A DNA stretch of 64,000 nucleotides from the NCBI GenBank assembly GCA_036403815.1, contig DASWQH010000031.1, positions 62,001 to 126,000 of the forward strand, given 5' to 3'. How positions within the stretch are numbered: position 1 is the stretch's first letter; each line of letters begins with the position of its first letter. The position numbers were made by a program, and so were the translations under genes. The DNA comes from JACVRN01 sp036403815. Lineage in GTDB: Bacteria > Acidobacteriota > Blastocatellia > Pyrinomonadales > Pyrinomonadaceae. The notes under the pieces were generated by a model. The model did not search any database. It was not told the origin of the DNA and worked only from the letters and a program-made list of their open reading frames with translations. This document shows positions 1 to 7,992 of the stretch, in pieces.

Positions 1-1
1 C

Positions 2-730
2 TTCAGTCAGGGGCTACAATTCTTAGCGGCCTACACATTCGGACGCTCAACCGACTACTATTCGGGCACGGCTGTTAACGAATTGCAGGCGGTCGCGGGC
101 GATCAGGTCAACTGGCGCACAAACTTCGGCCCGTCGGATTACGACCGCAAGCATCGCTTCGTCTACAGCTTCGTCTATGATCTGCCGAAGACCAGTTCGG
201 AGTCGCGCGCAGCCCGCGCTCTTCTTAACAACTGGGAGATCGCAGGCATCCTGACGTTGCAGACCGGCTTGCCCTTCTCGATTATTGATAACCCGAACAA
301 CAACATCATTCAGCGCGCCAACCTTGCGGCGGGCTTTTCCGGCTCGGTCTACACGAGCGGAAATATAACCGACAGGCTGAACGGTTATTTCAACACGGCG
401 GCTTTCGTTATCTCGCGTCCCATCGTTGCGGGAGGGGCAATCGGAGTGGTTAACAATCCGGCGTTCGATCCTGCGAATCCGTTCGGCAACACGGCGCGCA
501 ATGCCTTTCGCGGGCCGGGACAGAAGAATCTTGACTTCTCCGTCGTGAAGTTCATCCCGTTCACAGAGCGAGTACGCGGCGAGTTGCGTACGGAGTTCTT
601 CAATCTCTTTAACTGGACGAACTTCGCCAATCCGAACAACAACATCGCCAACCTTGCGACGTTCGGCAGAATCACGCAGACGACCACAGGCCCGCGCGTC
701 ATTCAGTTTGCGTTCAAGCTTAACTTTTAA
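2..730 (+). CDS. TonB-dependent receptor, Oar-like, C-terminal part (5'-truncated by window edge)
   Basis: The reading frame is open from the first bases of the window and ends at a TAA, so this is the C-terminal ~242 residues of a longer outer-membrane protein. The sequence has alternating aromatic and polar beta-strand texture with motifs such as DYDRKHRFVYSFVYDLP and FFNLFNWTNFANP, and ends in aromatic FAFKLNF, the terminal-Phe signature recognised by the Bam machinery. These are typical of the last strands of the large carboxypeptidase-regulatory-domain/TonB receptors that acidobacteria carry in many copies. The substrate cannot be told. A one-copy inverted repeat follows immediately after the stop codon. 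Confidence 0.85.
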   Translation, partial: FSQGLQFLAAYTFGRSTDYYSGTAVNELQAVAGDQVNWRTNFGPSDYDRKHRFVYSFVYDLPKTSSESRAARALLNNWEIAGILTLQTGLPFSIIDNPNNNIIQRANLAAGFSGSVYTSGNITDRLNGYFNTAAFVISRPIVAGGAIGVVNNPAFDPANPFGNTARNAFRGPGQKNLDFSVVKFIPFTERVRGELRTEFFNLFNWTNFANPNNNIANLATFGRITQTTTGPRVIQFAFKLNF

Positions 731-733
731 GAG

Positions 734-810
734 CAGTGACGAGTGACGAGTGATAAGTGACAAGATAAAATAGTTCTTGCTTGTCACTCGTCACTCGTCA
801 CTTGTCACTG
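734..810. repeat. one-copy intergenic inverted repeat built of GTGACGA-type units
   Basis: Left arm 734-764 and right arm 780-810 are almost perfectly complementary. Each arm is itself an imperfect tandem array of 7-mers (GTGACGA / GTGATAA). It fills the whole gap between the TonB receptor stop and the next gene; the right arm ends 7 bases before the next ATG. Confidence 0.85.
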
Positions 811-817
811 TATTTTT

Positions 818-1624
818 ATGCCGAAGATTGTTGCAGGCAACATAGAGCTTTACTACGAGGAGCACGGAGCGGGTGCGCCTCTTGTTCTGATTCCGGGTTT
901 TGGCACCGGCCTCTGGATTTGGTTCAAGCAGGTTCCTGTTTTCTCCAGAGAGTTTCGCACCATCGTCTTTGACCCGCGCGGCATCTCTCGCTCCGGTGCG
1001 CCGGATGCGCCCATAACAATCAGAACGATTGCGGACGACGTGGCCGCGCTCCTTCAAGCTCTTCAGCTTGAGAGCGCACACATCCTGGGCGCGTCCTTTG
1101 GCGGTTTTGTCGCACAGGAGTTCGCGCTCTGGTATCCGGAAATGACCCGGAGCCTGACGCTTTGCTGTACAAGCTTCGGCGGCGCAGGCCACGTTCCGCC
1201 GTCTCTTGACACACTTCAAGCTATCGCTTCGACCAAAGGGCTTAATACTGAAGAGCGCTTTCGCGAGAACCTGTTGCTGGCTTTTTCGCCCGCCTTTGTG
1301 GAGAACAACAGGGAAGAGGTAGAGAAGGCCATAGAGTTACGCGCACAGAATTTCGTGCCGGAATACGCCTATCTACACCAGCTTCAGGCGGCGCTTGAAT
1401 TTAACACCGAACAGAGAGTCCAGCAGATACTCGCGCCGACGCTTGTCTTAACCGGCGATGCCGACATCATAGTGCCTATGGAGAACTCGCTCAATCTGGC
1501 CGCACGCATCCCCGGCGCAAAGCTTGTCACCATAAAGGGCGGTAGCCACACCTTCTTCATAGAACAGGCAGATGAATTCAACGCGGCGGTAATCAAGTTC
1601 ATTAAAGAAACGAAAACGGCATAA
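818..1624 (+). CDS. alpha/beta hydrolase fold protein
   Basis: A cytoplasmic-looking 268-residue alpha/beta hydrolase with no signal peptide. The oxyanion-hole strand is LIPGFGTG (residues 24-31), the nucleophile elbow is GASFGG with Ser93, the acid is probably Asp216 in TGDADIIVP, and the catalytic His is His244 in GGSHTFF. The length is normal for the family (3-oxoadipate enol-lactonase/BioH type), but the substrate cannot be assigned. The ATG lies 7 bases after an inverted repeat and has no visible Shine-Dalgarno. It is the first gene of a same-strand acyl-metabolism group, so a thioesterase or acyl-hydrolase role is plausible (inference). Confidence 0.85.
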   Translation: MPKIVAGNIELYYEEHGAGAPLVLIPGFGTGLWIWFKQVPVFSREFRTIVFDPRGISRSGAPDAPITIRTIADDVAALLQALQLESAHILGASFGGFVAQEFALWYPEMTRSLTLCCTSFGGAGHVPPSLDTLQAIASTKGLNTEERFRENLLLAFSPAFVENNREEVEKAIELRAQNFVPEYAYLHQLQAALEFNTEQRVQQILAPTLVLTGDADIIVPMENSLNLAARIPGAKLVTIKGGSHTFFIEQADEFNAAVIKFIKETKTA

Positions 1625-1625
1625 A

Positions 1626-1710
1626 GAGATTTTGGATTTTGGATTGAAAGAAGAAAGATTCAACATCGCAGGTTTCCCAAGCCAAATCTAAAATCCAAAA
1701 TCTAAAATTC
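1626..1710. repeat. one-copy AT-rich intergenic inverted repeat (AAATCCAAAATCT type)
   Basis: Left arm 1626-1646 (GATTTTGGATTTTGGATT) pairs with right arm around 1682-1708, both made of short degenerate units. It begins right after the hydrolase stop and ends just before the Shine-Dalgarno of the KAS III-like gene. Confidence 0.8.
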
Positions 1711-1723
1711 TTTGAAAGGCAAC

Positions 1724-2713
1724 ATGCGCTACGCAAAGATAGTTGGCACAGGGTCATACGTCCCCGAAAAAATTCTGACAAACGATGAGCTGAGCCGTAT
1801 GCTCGGCGAAGACATCAACGAGTTCGTCTCTCAAATCCTGGGCATACGCGAGCGCCACATCTGCGCTCCAGATGAAAGCACCGCAGACCTTGCGACCGCT
1901 GCGGCGCTGCGTGCTCTGGAAGCATCCGGAGTCAAAGCGGAAGATTTGGACTTAATCGTGCTGGCGACCGACACGCCCGAATATGTTTCGCCCGCCACGT
2001 CTGTCGTCGTGCAGTATCGTTTGGGAGCGAAGAACGCGGGCACGTTCGATCTCAACTGCGCCTGCGCCGGTTTCGTCACCGCGCTGGACACTGCCTCCAA
2101 GTACATCATCGCGGACGACGCTTACAGGAACGTGCTGGTCATAGGCGCATACGCCATGAGCAAGTATGTTGACTGGACGGACAAGAAGACCTGCACGATC
2201 TTTGCAGACGGCGCGGGCGCGCTCGTGCTTCAGGCTTCGGAAGAGAGGCCGGGCTTTCTTGCATCAAAGCTCGTCGCGGAAGGCAGCTTCCACGACCACA
2301 TGGGCATCTACGCGGGCGGCACACGCATACCCATCACCGAAGAAGTCCTGCGTGAAGGAGTGTGGGCCAAGCTGCGCTTTGCTAAAAAGTATCCGGCGGA
2401 AGTCAACAACGAAGGGTGGCCTGCTATCGTGCTGGATGTGCTCGCAAAGGCTGGCTTGACTGTTGCCGACATTCCGCTCTTTCTCTTCACGCAGGTCAAC
2501 CTGAGCACTATAAAGGAAGTGATGTCTAGGCTTGACCTTCCCATGTCGCGCACGCATACAGTGATGGGCAAGTGGGGCTATACAGGCTCCGCTTGCATCC
2601 CCATGGTGCTCGACGATGCCGTCAGAGAAGGGAAGCTCAAAGAGGGCGATAATGTAGTCATGTGCGCCTCCGGCGGCGGCCTCAACATGGCCTGTGTCGC
2701 CTTCAGATTCTAA
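1724..2713 (+). CDS. KAS III-like (FabH/OleA superfamily) condensing enzyme with altered catalytic triad
   Basis: A thiolase-fold protein of 329 residues collinear with FabH. The ATG at 1724 has a GAAAGG ribosome site; a TTG 12 bases upstream is less likely. The active-site Cys is kept (Cys114 in ACAGF). Where FabH has PHQAN, this protein has FTQVN, so the catalytic His is Thr256; where FabH has HGNTSAA it has WGYTGSA, so the catalytic Asn is Tyr286. Without His/Asn a decarboxylating malonyl-ACP condensation is not expected. An acyl-transfer or non-decarboxylating Claisen role is more likely, but that is inference. An acyl-CoA ligase follows and a hydrolase precedes, so it probably acts on activated acyl chains. 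Confidence 0.85.
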   Translation: MRYAKIVGTGSYVPEKILTNDELSRMLGEDINEFVSQILGIRERHICAPDESTADLATAAALRALEASGVKAEDLDLIVLATDTPEYVSPATSVVVQYRLGAKNAGTFDLNCACAGFVTALDTASKYIIADDAYRNVLVIGAYAMSKYVDWTDKKTCTIFADGAGALVLQASEERPGFLASKLVAEGSFHDHMGIYAGGTRIPITEEVLREGVWAKLRFAKKYPAEVNNEGWPAIVLDVLAKAGLTVADIPLFLFTQVNLSTIKEVMSRLDLPMSRTHTVMGKWGYTGSACIPMVLDDAVREGKLKEGDNVVMCASGGGLNMACVAFRF

Positions 2714-2716
2714 AGG

Positions 2717-2810
2717 CAGGTAACGGGTGTCAGGTGCCGGGTGCCGGTAAAAGAAAATCAAGCGGTCTTTCTTTTTTACCGGCACCCGGCACCTGACACC
2801 CAGCACCCTT
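2717..2810. repeat. family A inverted repeat, copy 1
   Basis: Family A arms read GGTGTCAGGTGCCGGGTGCC and the complement. The left arm is about 2719-2757 and the right arm about 2771-2810, with A/T-rich tips pairing near the loop. The right arm stops 2 bases before the ATG of the acyl-CoA ligase. A second full copy lies at 42511-42598 and a half copy at 41660-41689. Confidence 0.9.
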
Positions 2811-2812
2811 TT

Positions 2813-4615
2813 ATGAAATATCCGAACATTTACACGCTGTTTCGCGAGAGGGTGGAGCAGTACGGGAAGCGCGATAGCGAGCCGCGTGATGTTTTCTATG
2901 TTCGGGAGGGCGGAGGGTGGAAGGGTATCTCGTGGGAGCGCTTTGATGTGGAGGCGCACGAGTTCGGCTGTGCGCTTCTGGCTTCGGGGTTGTCGCGGGG
3001 AGCTTCTGTTTGCATCCTGATGGGCAACGTTCCCGAATGGCCTGTCACGGACATAGGGACTATTGCCGCGGGCGGCATCTCGGTTGGGCTTTACCCTACA
3101 AGCTCCGCAGAGCAGTGCCGTTACATCATCAATCATTCGGACGCAGAGTTCGTTCTGGTTGACACCGCGCAGCAGTTGGAAAAAATCCTGAGCATTCGCG
3201 CCGAGCTTCCAAACATTAAGGCCGTCATAGCGCTTGACGAAGAGGCGGCGAGCGCGCATCCCCTTGTGACGAGCTACAGGGATTTTCTTCAGGCGGGACG
3301 CGAATGCTCTGCGGAGGTCAGGCCGCTCCTTACGGAGAATGCTTTGAGCGCGGAGCCGGATGACATAGCCATCATGGTTTACACCTCCGGCACTACGGGC
3401 TTGCCCAAGGGCGCGTGTCTGAGCCACCGCTACATCATCAACAGCGTAGAGTCTTTGCGCGGGACGATTCCGGTTTACGATTGGGATGTCTGCTTCTCTT
3501 ATCTTCCTTACTGCCACGTGGCCGAGCGCATCAGCGGTCTCTACAATCGCCTGTACGCAGGCACGCCCGCTTATTTCGTTGACGATCTCTCGAAGCTCTG
3601 GACGTACATGCTCGACGTGCGGCCAACAGTATTTGCAAGCCTCCCGCGCTTTTTCGAGAAGGTTCATGCGCGCGTCGTGAGCGATATGGATAAGCTTGGA
3701 GCGGAAGAGCAGAAGCGATTTCGTGATGCAATGGAAGTCGGCAGACGTGTCAGCCGCATGAGACAGGCCGGAGAAGCTATACCGGAAGAATTGCAGGCAG
3801 AGTATAAGGAGCATGCGCTGCCCGCGCTCTCTTTTGTTAACGACTATTTCGGCGGGCGCATGAGGCTCGCGACCTCCGGCGGCGCGCCCCTTTTGATGGA
3901 GGTCGCAGAATTCTTCGACGCCGCAGGGATTCCGATTCTTCAAGCCTACGGGCTGACGGAAAATGTTTGCGTGGCATTCAATCGCCCGGACAACTATAAG
4001 TTCGGCACAGTCGGCCCGGCCATGCCGGGATGCTCCATCAGGCTTGAAGCGGACGGCGAGATTCTCGTCCGAAGCGAGATGATGTTCAGCGGTTATTACA
4101 AAGAGCCTGAAAAGACTGCTGAGGTTATGCGGGACGGCTGGCTCTTGACGGGCGACCTGGGGTGCATGGACTCTGACGGCTTCCTGCGGATTACAGGCCG
4201 CAAGAAAGAACTCATCATCACTTCGACTGGAAAGAATATCGCGCCCGCGCTCATAGAGAATTTAATCAAGGAGCATCATCTAATCAGCCACGCGCTCATC
4301 TACGGCGAGGGCAAGAGCTATCTGGTCGCGCTCATCACGCTCAACCAGTTAGAGGCCGAAGAGTACGCAGGTACGCGCTCGCTTTCATTTGAGAGCTTCG
4401 CCGAATTGACGCGTCATCCTGATATTATTCATCTGGTACAGCAGATAGTTGATAGCGCCAACGCCAGAGTCTCTTCCACGGAGGCCGTCAAAAGATTTGT
4501 CATACTTGAGCGCGATCTTCAGATAGAACGGGACGAAGTGACGCCGACCTTAAAGCTCAAACGCAATGTCGTGACCGAGCGCTTCGGTGGAATTTTGGAA
4601 GATTTGTATAAGTAA
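2813..4615 (+). CDS. long-chain acyl-CoA ligase (AMP-binding)
   Basis: An adenylate-forming enzyme of 600 residues that activates a carboxylic acid with ATP and transfers it to CoA. The P-loop-like A3 motif YTSGTTGLPKG lies near residue 190, followed by YLPYCHVAERI, QAYGLTEN, the hinge region LTGDLGCMDSDG near 445 and GRKKELII. Size and motifs fit the eukaryote-like long-chain (FAA/ACSL-type) family. An in-frame upstream start exists at 2741, but those residues would be translated from the family A repeat, so the ATG at 2813 is preferred; it has no clear Shine-Dalgarno. It follows the KAS III-like gene by 100 bp and probably supplies acyl-CoA to its neighbours. Confidence 0.9.
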   Translation: MKYPNIYTLFRERVEQYGKRDSEPRDVFYVREGGGWKGISWERFDVEAHEFGCALLASGLSRGASVCILMGNVPEWPVTDIGTIAAGGISVGLYPTSSAEQCRYIINHSDAEFVLVDTAQQLEKILSIRAELPNIKAVIALDEEAASAHPLVTSYRDFLQAGRECSAEVRPLLTENALSAEPDDIAIMVYTSGTTGLPKGACLSHRYIINSVESLRGTIPVYDWDVCFSYLPYCHVAERISGLYNRLYAGTPAYFVDDLSKLWTYMLDVRPTVFASLPRFFEKVHARVVSDMDKLGAEEQKRFRDAMEVGRRVSRMRQAGEAIPEELQAEYKEHALPALSFVNDYFGGRMRLATSGGAPLLMEVAEFFDAAGIPILQAYGLTENVCVAFNRPDNYKFGTVGPAMPGCSIRLEADGEILVRSEMMFSGYYKEPEKTAEVMRDGWLLTGDLGCMDSDGFLRITGRKKELIITSTGKNIAPALIENLIKEHHLISHALIYGEGKSYLVALITLNQLEAEEYAGTRSLSFESFAELTRHPDIIHLVQQIVDSANARVSSTEAVKRFVILERDLQIERDEVTPTLKLKRNVVTERFGGILEDLYK

Positions 4616-4631
4616 GCGACGGAAGTACACA

Positions 4632-4707
4632 GGTCAGTACCGCCTGCGGTAGCGGGCGGGTCTTAGGCTAGGCAATCACCCGCCCGCTCACGCAGACGGT
4701 ACTGACC
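4632..4707. repeat. family B palindrome, copy 1
   Basis: Family B core: GGTCAGTACCGCCTGCG followed by (G/T)(G/T)AGCGGGCGGGT, a short variable centre, and the complement ending GGCGGTACTGACC. This copy has the GGTAGC left arm and a CTCACGCAGA right arm, so the two arms belong to different sub-types. It lies between the ligase and the exported hydrolase. Confidence 0.9.
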
Positions 4708-4749
4708 TTCTCTGCGTTATACGCGTCTCTACAGTCAGGAGTATTTCAG

Positions 4750-5658
4750 ATGCCTAAAACATTCTTGATAAGAAAGCATCGCATCTTCTTCGTCCTCGCG
4801 TCGCTTCTGGTCTTTCTCGCTTCCGCCAGCGCGCAAACCCCTCAGCCTGCGCGAGCCGAGAAGGAGGTCAGGATTTACGGGCAGAAGATTCGCTACGTTG
4901 AAGCGGGCAGCGGCCCCACGGTGATTCTACTGCACGGGCTGGGCGGAAACTCTGCCAACTGGATTTTGAACATCAACCAGCTTGCAGCGAAGTATCGCGT
5001 CATCGTTCCAGACCAGGTGGGCTTCGGGCAATCGGACAAGCCTCTGATTAACTATCGCGTCGGAACCTATGTTGACTTTCTGGACAGGCTTTACAGCGAG
5101 TTAAAGATAGAGCGTGCAACGCTCGTGGGAAATTCCATGGGCGGCTGGATTGCTGCGCTCTACACGATTGCGCATCCCGAACGCGTCGAGCGACTTGTGC
5201 TGGTTGATGCCGCAGGCTTTGCTCCCCCGAAGGATTTCGATGTGAAGCAATTGTCCGGACTGAATCCCTCTACGCGTGAAGGGATGCGGGAGCTTGCTTC
5301 GCGCGTCATCTACAACAAGCAGATTTACGCTACTGACGAAGCGATTGACCTGATGCTCGCGCAACGCATGGCGGCGGGCGACGGCTACACCATACAGAGC
5401 CTAATAGAATCAATCGCGCGCCGCGAAGACATGCTCGACGGTCGGCTGTCAGCGATACGAAAGCCTACGCTCCTCATCTGGGGAAAACAGGACGGATTAA
5501 CGCCGCTCGCGGAGTTCGGTGAAAGATTCAAGCGCGAGATTGCAGGCGCTGAGCTAATCGTGTTCGACCAGTGCGGCCACGTTCCGCAGGTCGAGAAGGC
5601 CGCGGAGTTCAACGCCGCGCTCCTGAAATTCCTAGCTGCGCCCGCGCCCGCTAGATAA
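4750..5658 (+). CDS. exported alpha/beta hydrolase
   Basis: A 302-residue alpha/beta hydrolase with an N-terminal signal peptide (basic RKHR, hydrophobic core around residues 12-24, cleavage probably after ASA near 28). The oxyanion strand is LLHGLGG, the nucleophile is Ser129 in GNSMGG, the acid is Asp248 in GKQDGL and the His is His277 in QCGHVPQ. A CAGGAG ribosome site sits 8 bases before the ATG. It is likely periplasmic. The substrate is unknown; the family includes lipases, esterases and C-C hydrolases. Unlike the first hydrolase of this cluster it is secreted, so the two are not redundant. Confidence 0.87.
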   Translation: MPKTFLIRKHRIFFVLASLLVFLASASAQTPQPARAEKEVRIYGQKIRYVEAGSGPTVILLHGLGGNSANWILNINQLAAKYRVIVPDQVGFGQSDKPLINYRVGTYVDFLDRLYSELKIERATLVGNSMGGWIAALYTIAHPERVERLVLVDAAGFAPPKDFDVKQLSGLNPSTREGMRELASRVIYNKQIYATDEAIDLMLAQRMAAGDGYTIQSLIESIARREDMLDGRLSAIRKPTLLIWGKQDGLTPLAEFGERFKREIAGAELIVFDQCGHVPQVEKAAEFNAALLKFLAAPAPAR

Positions 5659-5663
5659 GCACA

Positions 5664-5737
5664 GGTCAGTACCGCCTGCGTGAGCGGGCGGGTCTTAGTC
5701 TCGCTATCACCCGCCTGCTCACGCAGGCGGTACTGAC
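5664..5737. repeat. family B palindrome, copy 2
   Basis: Core palindrome of the TGAGC sub-type beginning GGTCAGTACC and ending GGCGGTACTGAC. It starts 5 bases after the hydrolase stop codon. Confidence 0.9.
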
Positions 5738-5760
5738 TTGCCGGGACGAAAGGAAGAGCG

Positions 5761-6153
5761 ATGAATTTACAGGTTGGAGACACAGATTCGTTGACAAAGA
5801 CAATCACGAATGAGGACATCAGGACGTTTGCGGATTTGACGGGCGATAACAATCCAGTTCATCTGGACGACGATTTCGCAAAGACGACTCGCTTCGGTCG
5901 CCGCATAGCGCACGGCATGTTGAGCGCGGGGCTTATCTCAGCAGTGCTGGCGAACAAGCTGCCCGGCACAGGCACTGTCTACCTGAGCCAGTCGCTCTCG
6001 TTCGTCGCGCCCGTCTATCCCGGCGACACCGTCACGGCGCGGGTCACTGTGACGAAAGTCAGGGAGGACAAGCCCATCGTGACGCTCGAAACCATCTGCA
6101 CTAATCAACGTGACGAGCCGGTCATACGCGGCGAGGCCGTGGTCTTAGTTTAA
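5761..6153 (+). CDS. MaoC-like (R)-specific enoyl-CoA hydratase
   Basis: A single hot-dog-fold protein of 130 residues. The hydratase-2 motif is complete: Asp29 and His34 in TGDNNPVHLD, followed by FGRRIAHGML. Length and motif match PhaJ-type enzymes, which hydrate trans-2-enoyl-CoA to (R)-3-hydroxyacyl-CoA. An AAGGAAGAG ribosome site precedes the ATG. In this context it would act on acyl-CoA produced by the ligase upstream. No PHA synthase or FabG is nearby, so a storage-polymer role is not supported. Confidence 0.88.
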   Translation: MNLQVGDTDSLTKTITNEDIRTFADLTGDNNPVHLDDDFAKTTRFGRRIAHGMLSAGLISAVLANKLPGTGTVYLSQSLSFVAPVYPGDTVTARVTVTKVREDKPIVTLETICTNQRDEPVIRGEAVVLV

Positions 6154-6164
6154 GAAGAATGTTT

Positions 6165-6316
6165 ACGCCCCATCAGGGGCGCGTATGTTTATAGCTCCCC
6201 AATCCCTGTTGGAAATTCTTAGCTCCGCGAGGTGTGGCATGTGTACATTTCGCTCCTGACGGAGCTAAAAGAAATAGAATTAACCTTAAGCTATAAACAT
6301 CTGGCTCCTACGGAGC
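6165..6316. repeat. family E composite inverted repeat, degenerate copy 1
   Basis: Family E consists of outer arms GCTCCGTAGGAGCCGGATG + TTTATAGC and an inner palindrome around GCTCCGCGAGGTG. This copy is eroded: its left outer hairpin reads CGCCCCATCAGGGGCG, while the right end still reads CTATAAACATCTGGCTCC. It fills the gap before the MFS gene. Confidence 0.75.
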
Positions 6317-6401
6317 AAAGGTGATTCATGAGGCTTGATGCGGTTTACAAAAATCAATTGTTTGCCATCGCCTCTTTTTTACAGCCGGAAATTTTAGAAG
6401 C

Positions 6402-7697
6402 ATGTCCACAAAACTAATTAAAGTTGAAGACGCCGCCGAGCCTGCTCCTGTAAGAGTCTCTTCTCATGCCTGGTACGCGCTCGCGCTCCTGACGCTCGTC
6501 TACGTTCTGAACTTTCTAGACCGCACGCTCATCTACATACTGTTCACGCCCATCAAGCAGGAGATGAGCTTCACGGATACGGAGCTGGCCTTTATAGGGC
6601 CGACCTCGTTCGCCATCTTCTACACGCTGCTGGGCATCCCGTTTGGCCGTCTGGCCGACCGCCAGACTAGAAAATATCTGATTGCGATTGGCCTTGCAGT
6701 GTGGAGCGTGTTTTCGGGGCTGACGGGATTTGCCAATAGCTTTACGACCATTTTTCTCTGTCGCGTTATGGTCGGCGTGGGTGAAGCTACGCTGGGGCCT
6801 GCTGCGCTTTCTCTCCTGAGCGATTACTTTCCGCCGCGCATGCGCGCCACTACTCAGGCAGTCTATTCATCCGGCATAGCCATAGGCGGCGGCATAGCCT
6901 ACTTCTTCGGCGGTTGGATCGCGCAGAATTATGGATGGCGATGGGCTTTTTACCTGCTCGGATTTCCCGGTCTGATTCTTGCCATGCTGGTCATCTTGCT
7001 CAGGGAAGAGCCGCGCGGGCGCACTGAAAGCTCAAAGGTTCGGTACAGCAGTCAGGATTGGAAGATACTCTTTCAATCCGTGCCGCTTCGTTATCTATAT
7101 GTGGGCTACGCTCTGTTCGGGTTGGCCGCTAATAACCTTGGCATCTGGGGGCCGTCGTTTTTCGTGCGCGTACACAAGCTTGACCTGAAACTCGTGGGCG
7201 CGTTCGCCGGTCTGATTTCAATAGCGGCTGGTGTGCCGGGAACAATCCTTGGCGGTTACGTCTCGGATAGACTGCGACGTGCGGGCAGGGGAGGCCGTAT
7301 GCTCTTTAGCGCCTGTGCCGCATTGGTTTCAGTCCCGCTCTGGCTCGCACTGCTTTTCAGCGATAACCTGGCGGTGCTCGCTATCGTCAACTTCATACTG
7401 CTAGGGCTGGCCTTGATGTGGGTCGGGCCTGCCGCCGCAGACGTTCACGAAATCGCAGGGCCGCACCTGCGTGGCTTAGGCATCGGCATATACTTCTTCG
7501 CCGTCACCATTGCAGCCTACGGCATCGGCTCGCTGCTCATAGGTAAGCTCAACGATTGGGTGAATGTGACCGCCAACCCGCAAATGATGAGATACACACT
7601 GCTGGTATGCCCGGCGGCCAGCGCCCTCGGCGCACTACTCCTCTGGCTAGGCAGCCGTAGATTGGAACAGAGTGAAAAAGAGAAGCTTAGAAGCTGA
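6402..7697 (+). CDS. MFS transporter (spinster-like)
   Basis: A 431-residue major facilitator with 12 predicted membrane segments. The TM1 signature LNFLDRTLIYIL and the loop 2-3 motif GRLADRQTRKYL are clear, and the N-terminal half reads like the bacterial Spinster-like group (VGVGEATLGPAALSLLSDYF). A cytoplasmic loop around residues 195-215 separates the halves. The substrate is unknown; relatives carry organic acids, lipids or drugs. It closes the acyl-metabolism group and may import a substrate or export a product, which is inference from position only. Confidence 0.88.
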   Translation: MSTKLIKVEDAAEPAPVRVSSHAWYALALLTLVYVLNFLDRTLIYILFTPIKQEMSFTDTELAFIGPTSFAIFYTLLGIPFGRLADRQTRKYLIAIGLAVWSVFSGLTGFANSFTTIFLCRVMVGVGEATLGPAALSLLSDYFPPRMRATTQAVYSSGIAIGGGIAYFFGGWIAQNYGWRWAFYLLGFPGLILAMLVILLREEPRGRTESSKVRYSSQDWKILFQSVPLRYLYVGYALFGLAANNLGIWGPSFFVRVHKLDLKLVGAFAGLISIAAGVPGTILGGYVSDRLRRAGRGGRMLFSACAALVSVPLWLALLFSDNLAVLAIVNFILLGLALMWVGPAAADVHEIAGPHLRGLGIGIYFFAVTIAAYGIGSLLIGKLNDWVNVTANPQMMRYTLLVCPAASALGALLLWLGSRRLEQSEKEKLRS

Positions 7698-7702
7698 TTG
7701 AA

Positions 7703-7895
7703 AAGTCCCGTCAGGGACGAAACGATAATAGCCCAGCGATTTATCGCTGGGGACATGTTGTAGAGAAAAAGAGTGGAGTCCCGTAGGGACGGCTGAGAGA
7801 GATGTTCAGTCGTCCCTACGGGACTCTACTTTCATTACCCGGCTTTGACCCAGCACTGAAGTGCTGGGCTATTATCAATCGTCCCTTGCGGGACT
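7703..7895. repeat. family D composite inverted repeat, copy 1
   Basis: Family D layout: outer GTCCCGTAGGGAC hairpin, the linker ATAATAGCCCA, a small local hairpin CAGCNNT..ANNGCTG, then a central palindrome AGTCCCGTAGGGACGACTGA and its complement, and a mirror image of the left end. Here the left small hairpin is CAGCGATTTATCGCTG and the right one CAGCACTGAAGTGCTG: different sequences, both perfectly paired. Confidence 0.9.
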
Positions 7896-7958
7896 CGTTA
7901 CACTTTGAGGGAGAAACTAAAGCGCCATTCAATCAGGGAATCGAAAAAACAGCAACCC

Positions 7959-7962
7959 GGAG
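7959..7962 (+). promoter_or_regulatory. possible ribosome binding site for a non-canonical hrpB start
   Basis: GGAG nine bases before an in-frame ATT (7972) that begins the conserved IDALLPE stretch of HrpB. The annotated ATG at 7993 has only a GGAG directly abutting it, which is too close to act as a Shine-Dalgarno. Confidence 0.35.
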
Positions 7963-7992
7963 TCTTTACCTATTGACGCGCTCCTGCCGGAG

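Noticed and set aside
2264..3943. A 559-codon open frame on the minus strand
   Set aside because: It is antisense to the KAS III-like and acyl-CoA ligase genes, runs straight through a family A repeat, and its translation has no recognisable domain; both plus-strand genes are well supported.
818..5658. OleABCD hydrocarbon biosynthesis cluster
   Set aside because: Hydrolase, thiolase-fold and ligase genes are present, but there is no OleD-type reductase, the ligase is of the long-chain acyl-CoA type, and the KAS His/Asn are missing.
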